DNA of 7,519 nt from positions 5,220 through 12,738 of the forward strand of contig DGQO01000147.1 in assembly GCA_002400445.1 (NCBI GenBank), written 5' to 3'. The position numbers and the translations under genes were made by a program. This stretch comes from Chitinophagaceae bacterium UBA4412 (lineage in GTDB: Bacteria > Bacteroidota > Bacteroidia > Chitinophagales > Chitinophagaceae). Shown here piece by piece: positions 1 through 6,848 of the stretch (positions are counted from its first letter, which is position 1; each line of letters opens with the position of its first letter). The notes below the pieces were generated by a model that worked only from the letters and a program-made list of their open reading frames with translations, had not been told where the DNA came from and made no database searches.

Positions 1-5
1 CCTCA

Positions 6-40
6 AAAAATCAAAAATCAAAAATCGTAAATCAAAACTC
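6..40. repeat. Five-unit 7-bp tandem repeat (minus-strand unit GATTTTT)
   Basis: Five consecutive 7-base units can be read: aaaaatc at 6-12, 13-19 and 20-26, then gtaaatc (27-33) and aaaactc (34-40). On the minus strand, the sense of the gene that ends here, this is a T-rich tract of GATTTTT units. It starts 3 bases after the stop codon of the tryptophan dioxygenase gene. Three units are identical and two are diverged. From memory, similar GATTTTT/GATTTAC strings are common between genes in Bacteroidetes, but I cannot check that here. No hairpin precedes the T tract, so I do not call it a terminator. Confidence 0.7.
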
Positions 41-43
41 CTC

Positions 44-1054
44 CTAAAACTTATACCCCAACGCTTCCGCCAGCCGCACCGGTAACACAGGAAGTTTTCT
101 TCGGTCTATTAAAAAACTGGTGAGCTGAGAAATCTCTTTAAAAATATAATGCTTGTCCATGGCGCCCTGTAAGTATCCTGCGCCAGAACTGCCACCAGTG
201 CCAATGCGGCTGCCAATCATGCGGCGCACCATATTAATATGCCGGTAACGCCAATTGCCTAATTGGTTATCAATTTCCAGCAGGCTGTTCAGCAATTGAA
301 ACGGAAGTTCCAGCATAGGATACCCACGGTACATCATAATAAAGAGTGCATTCCTGCTTGCCTTTGAGCTTAAGGCACGATGAGGATCATCATGCAGGAA
401 AAGCTTCCTGAAACTTTCCAGGTTATTTTTCTCCGCTTCCGCCAGGCTTGAGCTGTAAATGTTTTCATAGGTCTTCCAGAAGTCTTCTTCTCCCCAATAT
501 TGCGCATCTTCTGCAAAGGGCATCCGGTCTAACCATTGATTTATCATTTGTAAAACAGAACTGCCGTCTTCCACTGCCTTAATCAGGGCTCTTTCTTTTT
601 CCTGCAATTGAGAAGTGTAATATTCCTGGCCATGCCGCTCTGCAAATTTTAAACCCAGCTTAGCCTCCAGGATTTTAAACTGCCAGCTTTGAAAGCCGGA
701 AGCCGGTCGCAGCATATCCCTGAAGTCAAGAAAATCCATGGGCGTCATTGTTTCAATAATATCAATTTGCTGCACAAGTATCCTCAGGATGGTGATCACT
801 CTTTGCAAGCGATGCACTACGGTTTGCATCTCTGGAGAGTTGTCATTTACCTGTGGCTTATTCATGATATTTATCACGGAATCCACTTCAAATAAGATTT
901 GCTTAAACCATAATTCATAAGACTGGTGAATGATGATAAAAAGCATTTCATCATGCGCCGGTTCTTTACCTTCTGCAAAACTTTCTGGCTTTTGGGCATC
1001 AATGATTTTCTCCAATTGAAGATACTCACCGTAGTACACTGGCTTGTGCGGCAT
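44..1054 (-). CDS. kynA: Tryptophan 2,3-dioxygenase (heme-dependent, kynurenine pathway)
   Basis: The 336-residue product opens the indole ring of L-tryptophan with O2 to give N-formylkynurenine, the first step of the kynurenine route; it is cytosolic and heme-dependent. The core family motifs are all present. HDEMLFIIIHQSYELWFKQ (residues 34-52) contains the distal His43. FRDMLRPASGFQS (111-123) contains Arg112, the residue expected to hold the substrate carboxylate. WRYRH (268-272) ends in His272, the expected proximal heme ligand. GTGGSSG (285-291) contains the substrate-contacting Thr286. The YELWFKQ string, and Phe108 four residues before Arg112, resemble animal enzymes more than the Xanthomonas enzyme as I recall it. 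Length is between short bacterial (about 300) and animal (about 400) forms. It starts at ATG without a Shine-Dalgarno sequence, 41 bp after the CHU_C gene, and stops at TAG. No other kynurenine gene is in view. The family call is firm. Confidence 0.96.
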   Translation of the reverse strand: MPHKPVYYGEYLQLEKIIDAQKPESFAEGKEPAHDEMLFIIIHQSYELWFKQILFEVDSVINIMNKPQVNDNSPEMQTVVHRLQRVITILRILVQQIDIIETMTPMDFLDFRDMLRPASGFQSWQFKILEAKLGLKFAERHGQEYYTSQLQEKERALIKAVEDGSSVLQMINQWLDRMPFAEDAQYWGEEDFWKTYENIYSSSLAEAEKNNLESFRKLFLHDDPHRALSSKASRNALFIMMYRGYPMLELPFQLLNSLLEIDNQLGNWRYRHINMVRRMIGSRIGTGGSSGAGYLQGAMDKHYIFKEISQLTSFLIDRRKLPVLPVRLAEALGYKF

Positions 1055-1095
1055 AATCGAAAATATTGAGTAATGAAATTAAAACATCCGCATCA

Positions 1096-3132
1096 TCAGC
1101 GAATCAAAATCACCGTTCCTTTTTGTTCTACTCTTGCTTTTGTATCAGCATGTGTAAAGCTGAGTATCCACACATAAGTGCCTGGATCTGCACCTTGCCC
1201 TTTAAAAGTTCCGTCCCATTTATTCAGCCAGTCCCGGGTGAAAAACAGGCGCTGGCCAAAACGGTTGTACACACTGAATTGCAGGTCCAGTGCCTTGTAT
1301 GCATTCAAAGGATAGAGATAGTCATTTATACCATCACCATTGGGTGTAAAGGCAGATGGCACGGCGATGTAACAGTTATTAATCACTTTTATGGTGCGCA
1401 CCGTACTATCAAAACATCCATAACTATTTGAAACGATAAGGCGCACTTTTTCATTCCGGGTTACGCTGGCCGCCTGGTAAGTTTGTGCAGGCGGGTCCTT
1501 CAAAATACTTGTTTGTCCATTACCAAAACTCCATTGATAACTGCTGATTCTGCCTTCGCTTTTATTGAGAATTTTAGCACTGTCATTTGGGCAAACCAAC
1601 GAGGTGATTTCAAAATTGGCAAGCAATAGATTATCAAAAAACAGGGATGCCTCCGCAGTGTCTGAACAAACGCCATTCGTAACCACGAGTTGCGCTTTCT
1701 TTTCCCTGAAATCTGCATAGGAGATGAGCGGATTTTGCAAAGCACTATTGATGTTATTATCAAAAGTCCAGGTCCATTTATTCACTCCATTTGCACCTGG
1801 ATGCTGATATTGCACTACATTTTTCTTGCAGCCGTAGGTAATGTTGTACGTAAAATCTGCATTCACGGTGTCTTTTACAGCAAAGGAAATAGCCGACCCG
1901 GCGGGCGTTTCGAGAGAACATTCATCCAGCAGGGTATTACCATCACTTCCCCTGCGCAGGGTGATGATATAGGTACCACCTACCTGCAGCGGGGCAGAAA
2001 GCTGTACCGTTATTTTATTCGTACTGCCAGAGCTGCATGTTCCTGCCGCTGATGCCACGGCAACTGCAGAAGGGCCGGAGAGCAGAAAGTCTGAACCATC
2101 TGCTGCGATGGAGGCACACTGAATGGGCTTCCTGAAAATTAATTCGAGGGTATTATTTGCACAACCAGGTTTGGTAAGGCTGTCCATGGGCGTGGGTACC
2201 GGTGGGGCAATCGTAAATGGCACTTTTTCGCCGATGGGTATTTTTCTTCCGCAATAATCTTCCAGCGTATTTCCATCGGTACCATCCTGTATAATGAGAT
2301 CGTAGTTGCCGGCCGGAAGTGGAGCATTTAAAGTGATCAGTACAGAGTCCATATCAAAACCATTACTGCAGCCAATACCCTGCGCAGAAACTACCGAAAA
2401 GCCTGGCAGGGCCAGCGTAAAATCGCTGCCATTTACAGCAAGTGACTTGCATAACATTTTTTTATTCAGCTTCAATTTTACCAGGCGTGGATCGCAGAAT
2501 GGTGTTGCATATTTCATGTGCGGATCCAGTGGATCAGTAATACTTGCGGTACCACCACTAAAGCTAAGACTGTATCCGGCTGTGCTTTGAGACCAGTTGG
2601 TTACCATCAGCAGGTATTCGTGACCCACAGTGATGTTTGGCATGCGGTTAAACGGAGTGTTTGAGCCCTGATCTCCTTCGCAGTGCACATCCCCGCTGGC
2701 GCCTGGCTTGCAACCTGTGGGAGAATTAGGAAAAGGTGCACCGGACCCATTGCCACTGGTGCCATAAATATTTAGTGATACCTGCAGTGCACTGTTAGAG
2801 AACACTTCATTCGGATCCCGGCCGGTTATGTCAAACAAACACCAGTCGTAATCATCTGTATTTGAAATTCCGCTCATTAAAAATCCTAATGTGCCGGAAC
2901 TGTAACAGGTAAACTTATACCAAAACGAACTGGAAGAAGTAACACCAATACTGCAGCCCCGGCTGGCCACGTTAGGGCCGGTGCAATTGGTAACAGAAAG
3001 CTGCTGAAAAACAGCAGTGCCACATACAGGTATAGCGCTTCCCGGCGTCATACCAGGCAGGCTGCAGGCTTGCGCCAGTAATGCGGGTGTAATGGAAATC
3101 ATCAGCAATAAAACCAGCAATATTTTTCTCAT
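1096..3132 (-). CDS. Secreted multidomain protein with PKD-like domains and type B T9SS (CHU_C) C-terminal domain
   Basis: This 678-residue protein is predicted to be secreted, then exported or anchored at the surface by the type IX system. Residues 1-20 form a signal peptide (Lys3, Leu-rich core, cut likely after ALLA20 or AQA22). Residues 23-200 are a Cys-rich beta domain with the FWYKF...DDYDWCLF pattern common in this protein class. Residues 213-308 and 324-419 are two homologous Ig-like repeats sharing GSDF, DGNTL and four cysteines in exact register. Residues 424-500 and 505-585 are PKD-like modules (KWTWTFDNN, SYQWSFGNGQ), each with a Cys pair. Residues 588-678 are the CHU_C domain: VPSAFTPNGDGIND, then VYNRFGQRLF, then WDGTFKGQ, then DPGTYVW. 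No catalytic domain is visible, so a structural, adhesive or binding role is likelier than an enzymatic one; the ligand is unknown. The start gives a proper signal peptide. It lies 62 bp after mutS. Confidence 0.93.
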   Translation of the reverse strand: MRKILLVLLLMISITPALLAQACSLPGMTPGSAIPVCGTAVFQQLSVTNCTGPNVASRGCSIGVTSSSSFWYKFTCYSSGTLGFLMSGISNTDDYDWCLFDITGRDPNEVFSNSALQVSLNIYGTSGNGSGAPFPNSPTGCKPGASGDVHCEGDQGSNTPFNRMPNITVGHEYLLMVTNWSQSTAGYSLSFSGGTASITDPLDPHMKYATPFCDPRLVKLKLNKKMLCKSLAVNGSDFTLALPGFSVVSAQGIGCSNGFDMDSVLITLNAPLPAGNYDLIIQDGTDGNTLEDYCGRKIPIGEKVPFTIAPPVPTPMDSLTKPGCANNTLELIFRKPIQCASIAADGSDFLLSGPSAVAVASAAGTCSSGSTNKITVQLSAPLQVGGTYIITLRRGSDGNTLLDECSLETPAGSAISFAVKDTVNADFTYNITYGCKKNVVQYQHPGANGVNKWTWTFDNNINSALQNPLISYADFREKKAQLVVTNGVCSDTAEASLFFDNLLLANFEITSLVCPNDSAKILNKSEGRISSYQWSFGNGQTSILKDPPAQTYQAASVTRNEKVRLIVSNSYGCFDSTVRTIKVINNCYIAVPSAFTPNGDGINDYLYPLNAYKALDLQFSVYNRFGQRLFFTRDWLNKWDGTFKGQGADPGTYVWILSFTHADTKARVEQKGTVILIR
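1876..2496 (-). repeat. Internal protein duplication: two four-cysteine Ig-like modules, 111-residue period
   Basis: Within the secreted CHU_C protein, residues 213-308 and 324-419 align without a gap at the landmarks. GSDF is at 235 and 346, and DGNTL at 286 and 397. Cysteines are at 213/324, 228/339, 255/366 and 294/405. Every pair is offset by exactly 111 residues. The conserved cysteines suggest two disulfides per module after export, which is inference. The two copies differ at many other positions, so this is an old duplication rather than a recent DNA repeat. The fold looks like the SbsA/Big_5 type of Ig-like domain. Confidence 0.85.
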
Positions 3133-3194
3133 AATCAGGCGTCTGCTTTAAATGATAAAGTTGCGGCTCTTTGCGCTGCATGGAGGCAGCAGAA

Positions 3195-5792
3195 TTACTT
3201 AATTTTATTTTTAATTTCCTGCAACTTTAACAGGGCCTCCACAGGTGTGAGCCTGTTGATATCAGTAGCTTCCAGTAAGCTGCGGATATCTTCAAAGGTG
3301 GCTGAATGTGCATCAAAAATACTCAATTGCATATTGGGCAGGCTCAGTCGCTTTACCTTTTCCGTTACGGATGGCTTATCATCTGAGCTCTCATTTTTTT
3401 CTTCGAGTTGAGCCAGTACTTCATTTGCCCTGTCAATAAGGGATGCTGGCATACCGGCCATTCGGGCCACATGAATACCGAAACTATGCGTGCTGCCGCC
3501 GGGCGCTAGTTTGCGTAAAAAAATTACTTTGTTGCCCACTTCTTTATTGGTGATGTGAAAATTCCTGATGCGCTCAAACTTGTTTTCTAATTCGTTCAGT
3601 TCATGGTAGTGTGTGGCAAAAAGTGTTTTTGGTTTGCAAGGCGATTGGTGTATAAATTCTGCAATACTCCAGGCAATGGAAATACCATCATAAGTAGAAG
3701 TGCCCCGACCAATTTCATCCAGCAGAATAAGGCTGCGGGGTGTGAGATTGTTGATGATGCTGGCAGTTTCATTCATCTCAACCATAAATGTACTTTCTCC
3801 GCCACTCAGGTTGTCTGAAGCGCCTACACGGGTAAAAATTTTATCTGTAAGTGGCACACTTGCTGCTTCGGCTGGTACAAAACTTCCCATGTGAGCCATC
3901 AATGTAATGAGTGCCGTTTGCCGCAGGATAGCACTCTTGCCACTCATATTTGGGCCGGTGAGAATGATGAGTTGCTGCTGCGTGGCATCCAGCAAAATAT
4001 CATTGCTTATGTATTGCTCGCCTTGTGGCAGGTTGCGTTCAATAACAGGATGGCGGCTGCCTTTAAAATGCAACTCATCACCATCATGCAGTGTAGGTTT
4101 CTTATAATTATATTGAAGGGCATTATGTGCAAAGCAGCAGAGATTATCCAGTACGGCCATCACATGACCATTTGCCTGCATAGGAGAAATATAATCCTGC
4201 AGTTCGCCCAGCAGTTCGTTAAATAGTTCCTGCTCTATCGCCAGGATTTTATCTTCTGCGCCCACAATTTTTTCTTCATACACTTTTAATTCCGGCGTAA
4301 TGTAGCGCTCTGCATTGGCCAGGGTCTGCTTTCTTATCCAGGTTTCCGGCACTTTGGTCTTGTGCAGGTTTGTTACTTCCAGGTAGTAGCCAAATACATT
4401 ATTGAAACTTATTTTTAGCGAAGAAATGCCGGTGTTCAGGGCTTCCTTTTGCTGTAACTCCAGCAGGTAATTTTTTCCGCCGCTTGCAATGGCCCGTAGC
4501 TCATCCAGTTCTGCATGCACACCGGTTGCAATGAGCCCACCCTTGCTGATCATAGCGGGCGGATTTTCATTGATTTCTTTTATAATTTTCTCCAGGATAA
4601 AATTGCAGGGATTCAGGCCATCTGCCAGGCGCTTCAAATAAGCATTGGAACTACCGGTGCAAATAATGCGCAGCGCAGCGGCCTGTTGCAGTCCTTTAGC
4701 AACCTGTAATACTTCCCGTGGATTTATTTTTTTAAGCGGCACTTTTGCAGCCAGTCTTTCCACATCGCCAGCCTGCTTTAAATGTTGAACTATTTTATTC
4801 CTGGTATCTGTTTCTTTAATTAAAAATTCCACGGCATCCAGGCGTTCCTGTATGCGGGCAATATCTTTAAGCGGCATGAGCATCCATCGCTTGAGCAGGC
4901 GGGCACCCATGGCCGTTACCGTATTGTTGATGGTTTTGAGCAGGCTGTTTTGCTCTCCGAGCAGTTCCAGGTTGCGAATGGTAAATCGATCCATCCATAA
5001 ATGTTCTTCCCGGCTGATGCGCTGCAGAGAAGTGATATGCTGCAGGTGCGGATGCTCGGTATCTTTGAGGTAATGCAGGATAGCGCCGGATGCCACAAGA
5101 CCTTCGGAATTACTTTCTATACCAAAGCCTTTTAAGCTGTGCGTGCCAAAATGTTTTAGCAAACTTTCTTCTGCATAGGCCGATGCAAAAATCCACTCAT
5201 CCAAAGGATAGGTGAAGAAGCTGTTTCCGAAATTTTCTTTGAAAAGTTTTTGTTTATTGCGCTGAAAAATGACTTCTGCCGGTTGCAGACTTTGCAATAA
5301 TTTATCGGCATATTCTTTATCGCCTTCCGCCATAAAGAATTCGCCGGTAGAAATATCCAGGAAAGCGATACCAATCATTTGCTCCGTAAAATGCAGTGCT
5401 GCCAAAAAATTATTGCTGCTATGTTCCAGCATTTTATCGCTGGTAGCCACGCCAGGTGTTACCAATTCTGTAACGCCACGTTTCACAATACCTTTTGCTG
5501 TTTTAGGATCTTCCAATTGATCGCAGATGGCAACCCTGTATCCAGCTTTTACCAGTTTGTGCAGGTAAGTATCCAGGGCATGGTAAGGAAAGCCAGCCAG
5601 TTCTGAAGCTGCGGAATTGCCATTATTTCTTTTCGTGAGGGTGATGCCGAGCACGGCCGCAGTGGTAATAGCGTCCTGGCCAAAGGTTTCATAAAAGTCT
5701 CCTACCCTAAAAAGCAGGATGGCATCAGGGTAGCGAGCCTTGATGGCATTGTGCTGTATCATTAAAGGTGTATCTGTTCCTCCCTTGGCCAT
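3195..5792 (-). CDS. mutS: DNA mismatch repair protein MutS (MutS1 type)
   Basis: The 865-residue protein recognises mismatches and small loops in DNA and uses ATP to recruit MutL. Numbering is from the start chosen here. The mismatch wedge Phe33-Tyr34-Glu35 sits in FRVGDFYETF. The lever/clamp region contains NVFGYYLEVT (465-474). The ATPase has Walker A GPNMSGKS (613-620), signature NLSGGES (661-667), Walker B LILLDE (688-693) and ATHYHE (726-731). QLSIF (822-826) matches a beta-clamp binding motif. The C-terminal DINRLTPVEAL helix is intact. Length is close to E. coli MutS (853). The frame stays open for 37 more codons upstream to 5903, but that stretch is hydrophobic and unlike MutS, while MAKGGTDTPLM fits family N-termini. 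No Shine-Dalgarno sequence. mutL is not in this window. Nothing is missing. Confidence 0.97.
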   Translation of the reverse strand: MAKGGTDTPLMIQHNAIKARYPDAILLFRVGDFYETFGQDAITTAAVLGITLTKRNNGNSAASELAGFPYHALDTYLHKLVKAGYRVAICDQLEDPKTAKGIVKRGVTELVTPGVATSDKMLEHSSNNFLAALHFTEQMIGIAFLDISTGEFFMAEGDKEYADKLLQSLQPAEVIFQRNKQKLFKENFGNSFFTYPLDEWIFASAYAEESLLKHFGTHSLKGFGIESNSEGLVASGAILHYLKDTEHPHLQHITSLQRISREEHLWMDRFTIRNLELLGEQNSLLKTINNTVTAMGARLLKRWMLMPLKDIARIQERLDAVEFLIKETDTRNKIVQHLKQAGDVERLAAKVPLKKINPREVLQVAKGLQQAAALRIICTGSSNAYLKRLADGLNPCNFILEKIIKEINENPPAMISKGGLIATGVHAELDELRAIASGGKNYLLELQQKEALNTGISSLKISFNNVFGYYLEVTNLHKTKVPETWIRKQTLANAERYITPELKVYEEKIVGAEDKILAIEQELFNELLGELQDYISPMQANGHVMAVLDNLCCFAHNALQYNYKKPTLHDGDELHFKGSRHPVIERNLPQGEQYISNDILLDATQQQLIILTGPNMSGKSAILRQTALITLMAHMGSFVPAEAASVPLTDKIFTRVGASDNLSGGESTFMVEMNETASIINNLTPRSLILLDEIGRGTSTYDGISIAWSIAEFIHQSPCKPKTLFATHYHELNELENKFERIRNFHITNKEVGNKVIFLRKLAPGGSTHSFGIHVARMAGMPASLIDRANEVLAQLEEKNESSDDKPSVTEKVKRLSLPNMQLSIFDAHSATFEDIRSLLEATDINRLTPVEALLKLQEIKNKIK

Positions 5793-5798
5793 AGGGCG

Positions 5799-5833
5799 CA
5801 AATTTAAGGTATTGTAGCATAGCTGAAGGGCAA
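5799..5833 (-). promoter_or_regulatory. Candidate Bacteroidetes sigma-A promoter for mutS
   Basis: Read on the minus strand there is a perfect TAAATTTG (plus coordinates 5799-5806), matching the Bacteroidetes -7 consensus TAnnTTTG. An upstream TTG lies at 5831-5833 with a 24-base spacer. The usual spacer is about 17-23, so the -33 match is marginal. The -7 box ends 6 bases before the mutS ATG, so transcription would start at or very near the start codon, giving a leaderless or nearly leaderless mRNA. That closeness is either unusual or a sign of a chance match. If real, it excludes a MutS start upstream. Confidence 0.4.
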
Positions 5834-5919
5834 GTAAAGGGAAGGCCTGGAGAAGAAATTTACCAGTGATTAAGCAGTAAGTCTGGCAAGGAACAATCCT
5901 CATATTTTCCGGAGTTCGG

Positions 5920-5950
5920 TTGCCGTTTCATGAAAAGACGATCATCTTTG
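5920..5950 (+). promoter_or_regulatory. Candidate Bacteroidetes promoter for the sigma-folE unit
   Basis: TTG at 5920-5922, a 20-base spacer, then CATCTTTG at 5943-5950, which matches TAnnTTTG except for its first base. The spacing is typical of Bacteroidetes housekeeping promoters. Transcription would begin near 5955-5960, leaving a leader of about 235 nt before the sigma ATG at 6193, long enough for a small ORF or leader structure. No better-spaced element appears nearer the sigma gene: CATATTTG at 6060-6067 has no TTG at the right distance. Confidence 0.45.
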
Positions 5951-6003
5951 TATCCTTTCCATTTGTTGTGTACTCTAATAGGTATATAAGTAAAGCACTG
6001 AAA

Positions 6004-6174
6004 ATGGAAACCAAAAGTATACGCCAGGCCCTTACGCCACTCTCTAACCCTCTGAAATTCATATTTGATGCGCTTGTTATTGTAGCAGGTGCTCATAAGT
6101 TTCCTGACTTTCTTATGAACGGGGTGCAATATACCAATACTGGGAGGCTGAGGCGTTCAGCAATTGTAGTGTAA
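6004..6174 (+). CDS. Possible 56-residue small ORF upstream of the sigma gene (hypothetical)
   Basis: ATG at 6004 opens a 56-codon frame ending in TAA at 6172-6174, 18 bases before the sigma start. The peptide has a mildly hydrophobic middle (LKFIFDALVIVAGA, residues 18-31) and a basic C-terminal end (GRLRRSA). I recognise no family. It lies downstream of the candidate promoter, so it would be translated from the same leader if real. The AT-rich sequence before the ATG fits a Bacteroidetes start. The frame is also open upstream to 5920, but that start precedes the predicted transcription start. A chance ORF of this length is quite possible. Confidence 0.22.
   Translation: METKSIRQALTPLSNPLKFIFDALVIVAGAHKFPDFLMNGVQYTNTGRLRRSAIVV
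6093..6118. repeat. 7-bp inverted repeat, TCATAAG-N12-CTTATGA
   Basis: Perfect arms TCATAAG (6093-6099) and CTTATGA (6112-6118) are separated by 12 bases, about 75 bp before the sigma start and inside the possible small ORF. Arm-centre spacing is 19 bp, roughly two helical turns, which would suit a dimeric regulator; it could also form a weak RNA hairpin. No T tract follows, so it is not an intrinsic terminator. AT-rich arms of this length can arise by chance. Confidence 0.35.
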
Positions 6175-6192
6175 ACAAACTAAATATCAACT

Positions 6193-6840
6193 ATGGCTTC
6201 AGGTGTAGCGTTTTCGGAAATAGAAATCATCAGGCAAATTTTAGCCGGGGAAAAAGCGATGTACGAAATGTTAGTCCGGCGGTTTAATCCTTATCTCTAT
6301 AAAATAGGGCGGTCCTATGGTTTTAACCATGAAGATACCCAGGATTTGATGCAGGATACCTTTGTGGACGCTTACAAGAACCTGTCGCATTTTGAAGGTC
6401 GTTCTCAGTTTAAAACCTGGATCATCCGTATCATGATGAACAATTGTTTTAGGAAAATGCACAAATCAAGTTTTAAAAACGAAACTGCAAAAGAGATGAC
6501 TGATCATCTAACGCCAATGTTTACAACAGCTGATAACGATACCGACAAAATTATTCAAAACCGTGAAGTGGGTAATACCATAGAGATGGCTCTGGGTGCA
6601 ATTCCTAAGGATTACCGAATGGTATTTTCCTTACGGGAAATTACGGGAATGAATATAGCTGAAACGGCAAGCCTGCTCAGTATTAGTGAAGCCAATGTGA
6701 AGGTGAGGCTAAACAGGGCCAAGGCAATGCTGAGAAATGAAATACAGAAAACCTATTCTGCCGCCGAACTGTATGAATTTAATTTAATCTATTGCGATGC
6801 AATCGTAAATAATGTAATGAAAAGAATAAAAGAAATATAA
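6193..6840 (+). CDS. ECF-family RNA polymerase sigma factor (sigma-70 family, RpoE-like)
   Basis: This 215-residue protein directs RNA polymerase to a specific promoter set. Region 2 spans about residues 22-93: DTQDLMQDTFVDAYKNL (48-64) is the core-binding part and FKTWIIRIMMNNCFRK (73-88) the -10 recognition part. A variable linker runs to about 125. Region 4 spans about 129-183, with a helix-turn-helix in NIAETASLLSISEANVKVRL (154-173) for -35 recognition. After region 4 is a tail of about 30 residues (AELYEFNLIYCDAIVNNVM) seen, as I recall, in Bacteroidetes ECF factors. Region 3 is absent, as expected for ECF sigmas. No anti-sigma gene is adjacent; folE follows after 8 bp. It starts after an AT-rich leader without a Shine-Dalgarno sequence. 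The sigma call is firm; the stimulus and targets cannot be read here. Confidence 0.94.
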   Translation: MASGVAFSEIEIIRQILAGEKAMYEMLVRRFNPYLYKIGRSYGFNHEDTQDLMQDTFVDAYKNLSHFEGRSQFKTWIIRIMMNNCFRKMHKSSFKNETAKEMTDHLTPMFTTADNDTDKIIQNREVGNTIEMALGAIPKDYRMVFSLREITGMNIAETASLLSISEANVKVRLNRAKAMLRNEIQKTYSAAELYEFNLIYCDAIVNNVMKRIKEI

Positions 6841-6848
6841 AGCTTGCT

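Larger units (their letters stand above)
5793..6192. other. 400-bp divergent intergenic region between mutS and the sigma gene
   Basis: This is the only stretch over 300 bases without a confident gene. It separates mutS (minus) from the sigma/folE genes (plus), so it should hold the promoters for both. I see a Bacteroidetes-type promoter candidate on each strand, a possible 56-codon plus-strand ORF, and a 7-bp inverted repeat inside that ORF. I found no tRNA-like cloverleaf, riboswitch core or T-tract terminator by eye. Longer reading frames on both strands here (plus from 5920, minus from 6129) do not look like real proteins at full length. Confidence 0.8.

Noticed and set aside
38..45. AGGAGGAG on the minus strand as a ribosome site for a gene to the left
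   Set aside because: No ATG follows at a usable distance, the only TTG frame stops within a few codons, and the organism does not appear to use Shine-Dalgarno sites.
1055..1095. Promoter for the tryptophan dioxygenase gene in the 41-bp gap
   Set aside because: The closest -7 match (TATTTTCG on the minus strand) has a mismatch in the TTTG core and no TTG at a suitable distance.
1066..1431. 121-codon plus-strand ORF opposite the end of the CHU_C gene
   Set aside because: It is antisense to a well-supported coding region, has no recognisable domain and reads like a shadow frame.
3175..3190. 5-bp stem hairpin (gctgc-N6-gcagc) just after the mutS stop, considered as a terminator
   Set aside because: The stem is short and no T tract follows it on the minus strand, so it does not support an intrinsic terminator.
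3891..4226. 111-codon plus-strand ORF opposite mutS
   Set aside because: It is antisense to conserved MutS ATPase-domain sequence, with no protein-like motif.
5793..5903. 37-codon upstream extension of the mutS frame to an ATG at 5903
   Set aside because: The added residues are hydrophobic and unlike any MutS N-terminus, the candidate -7 box lies inside this stretch, and the ATG at 5792 gives the expected family start and length.
5860..6129. 89-codon minus-strand ORF in the divergent region
   Set aside because: The composition is unlike a folded protein, it overlaps mutS upstream sequence and the plus-strand promoter candidate, and I recognise no family.
5793..6192. tRNA or other structured RNA gene in the divergent region
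   Set aside because: No cloverleaf with a T-loop sequence and paired acceptor ends, and no known riboswitch core, could be found by eye.
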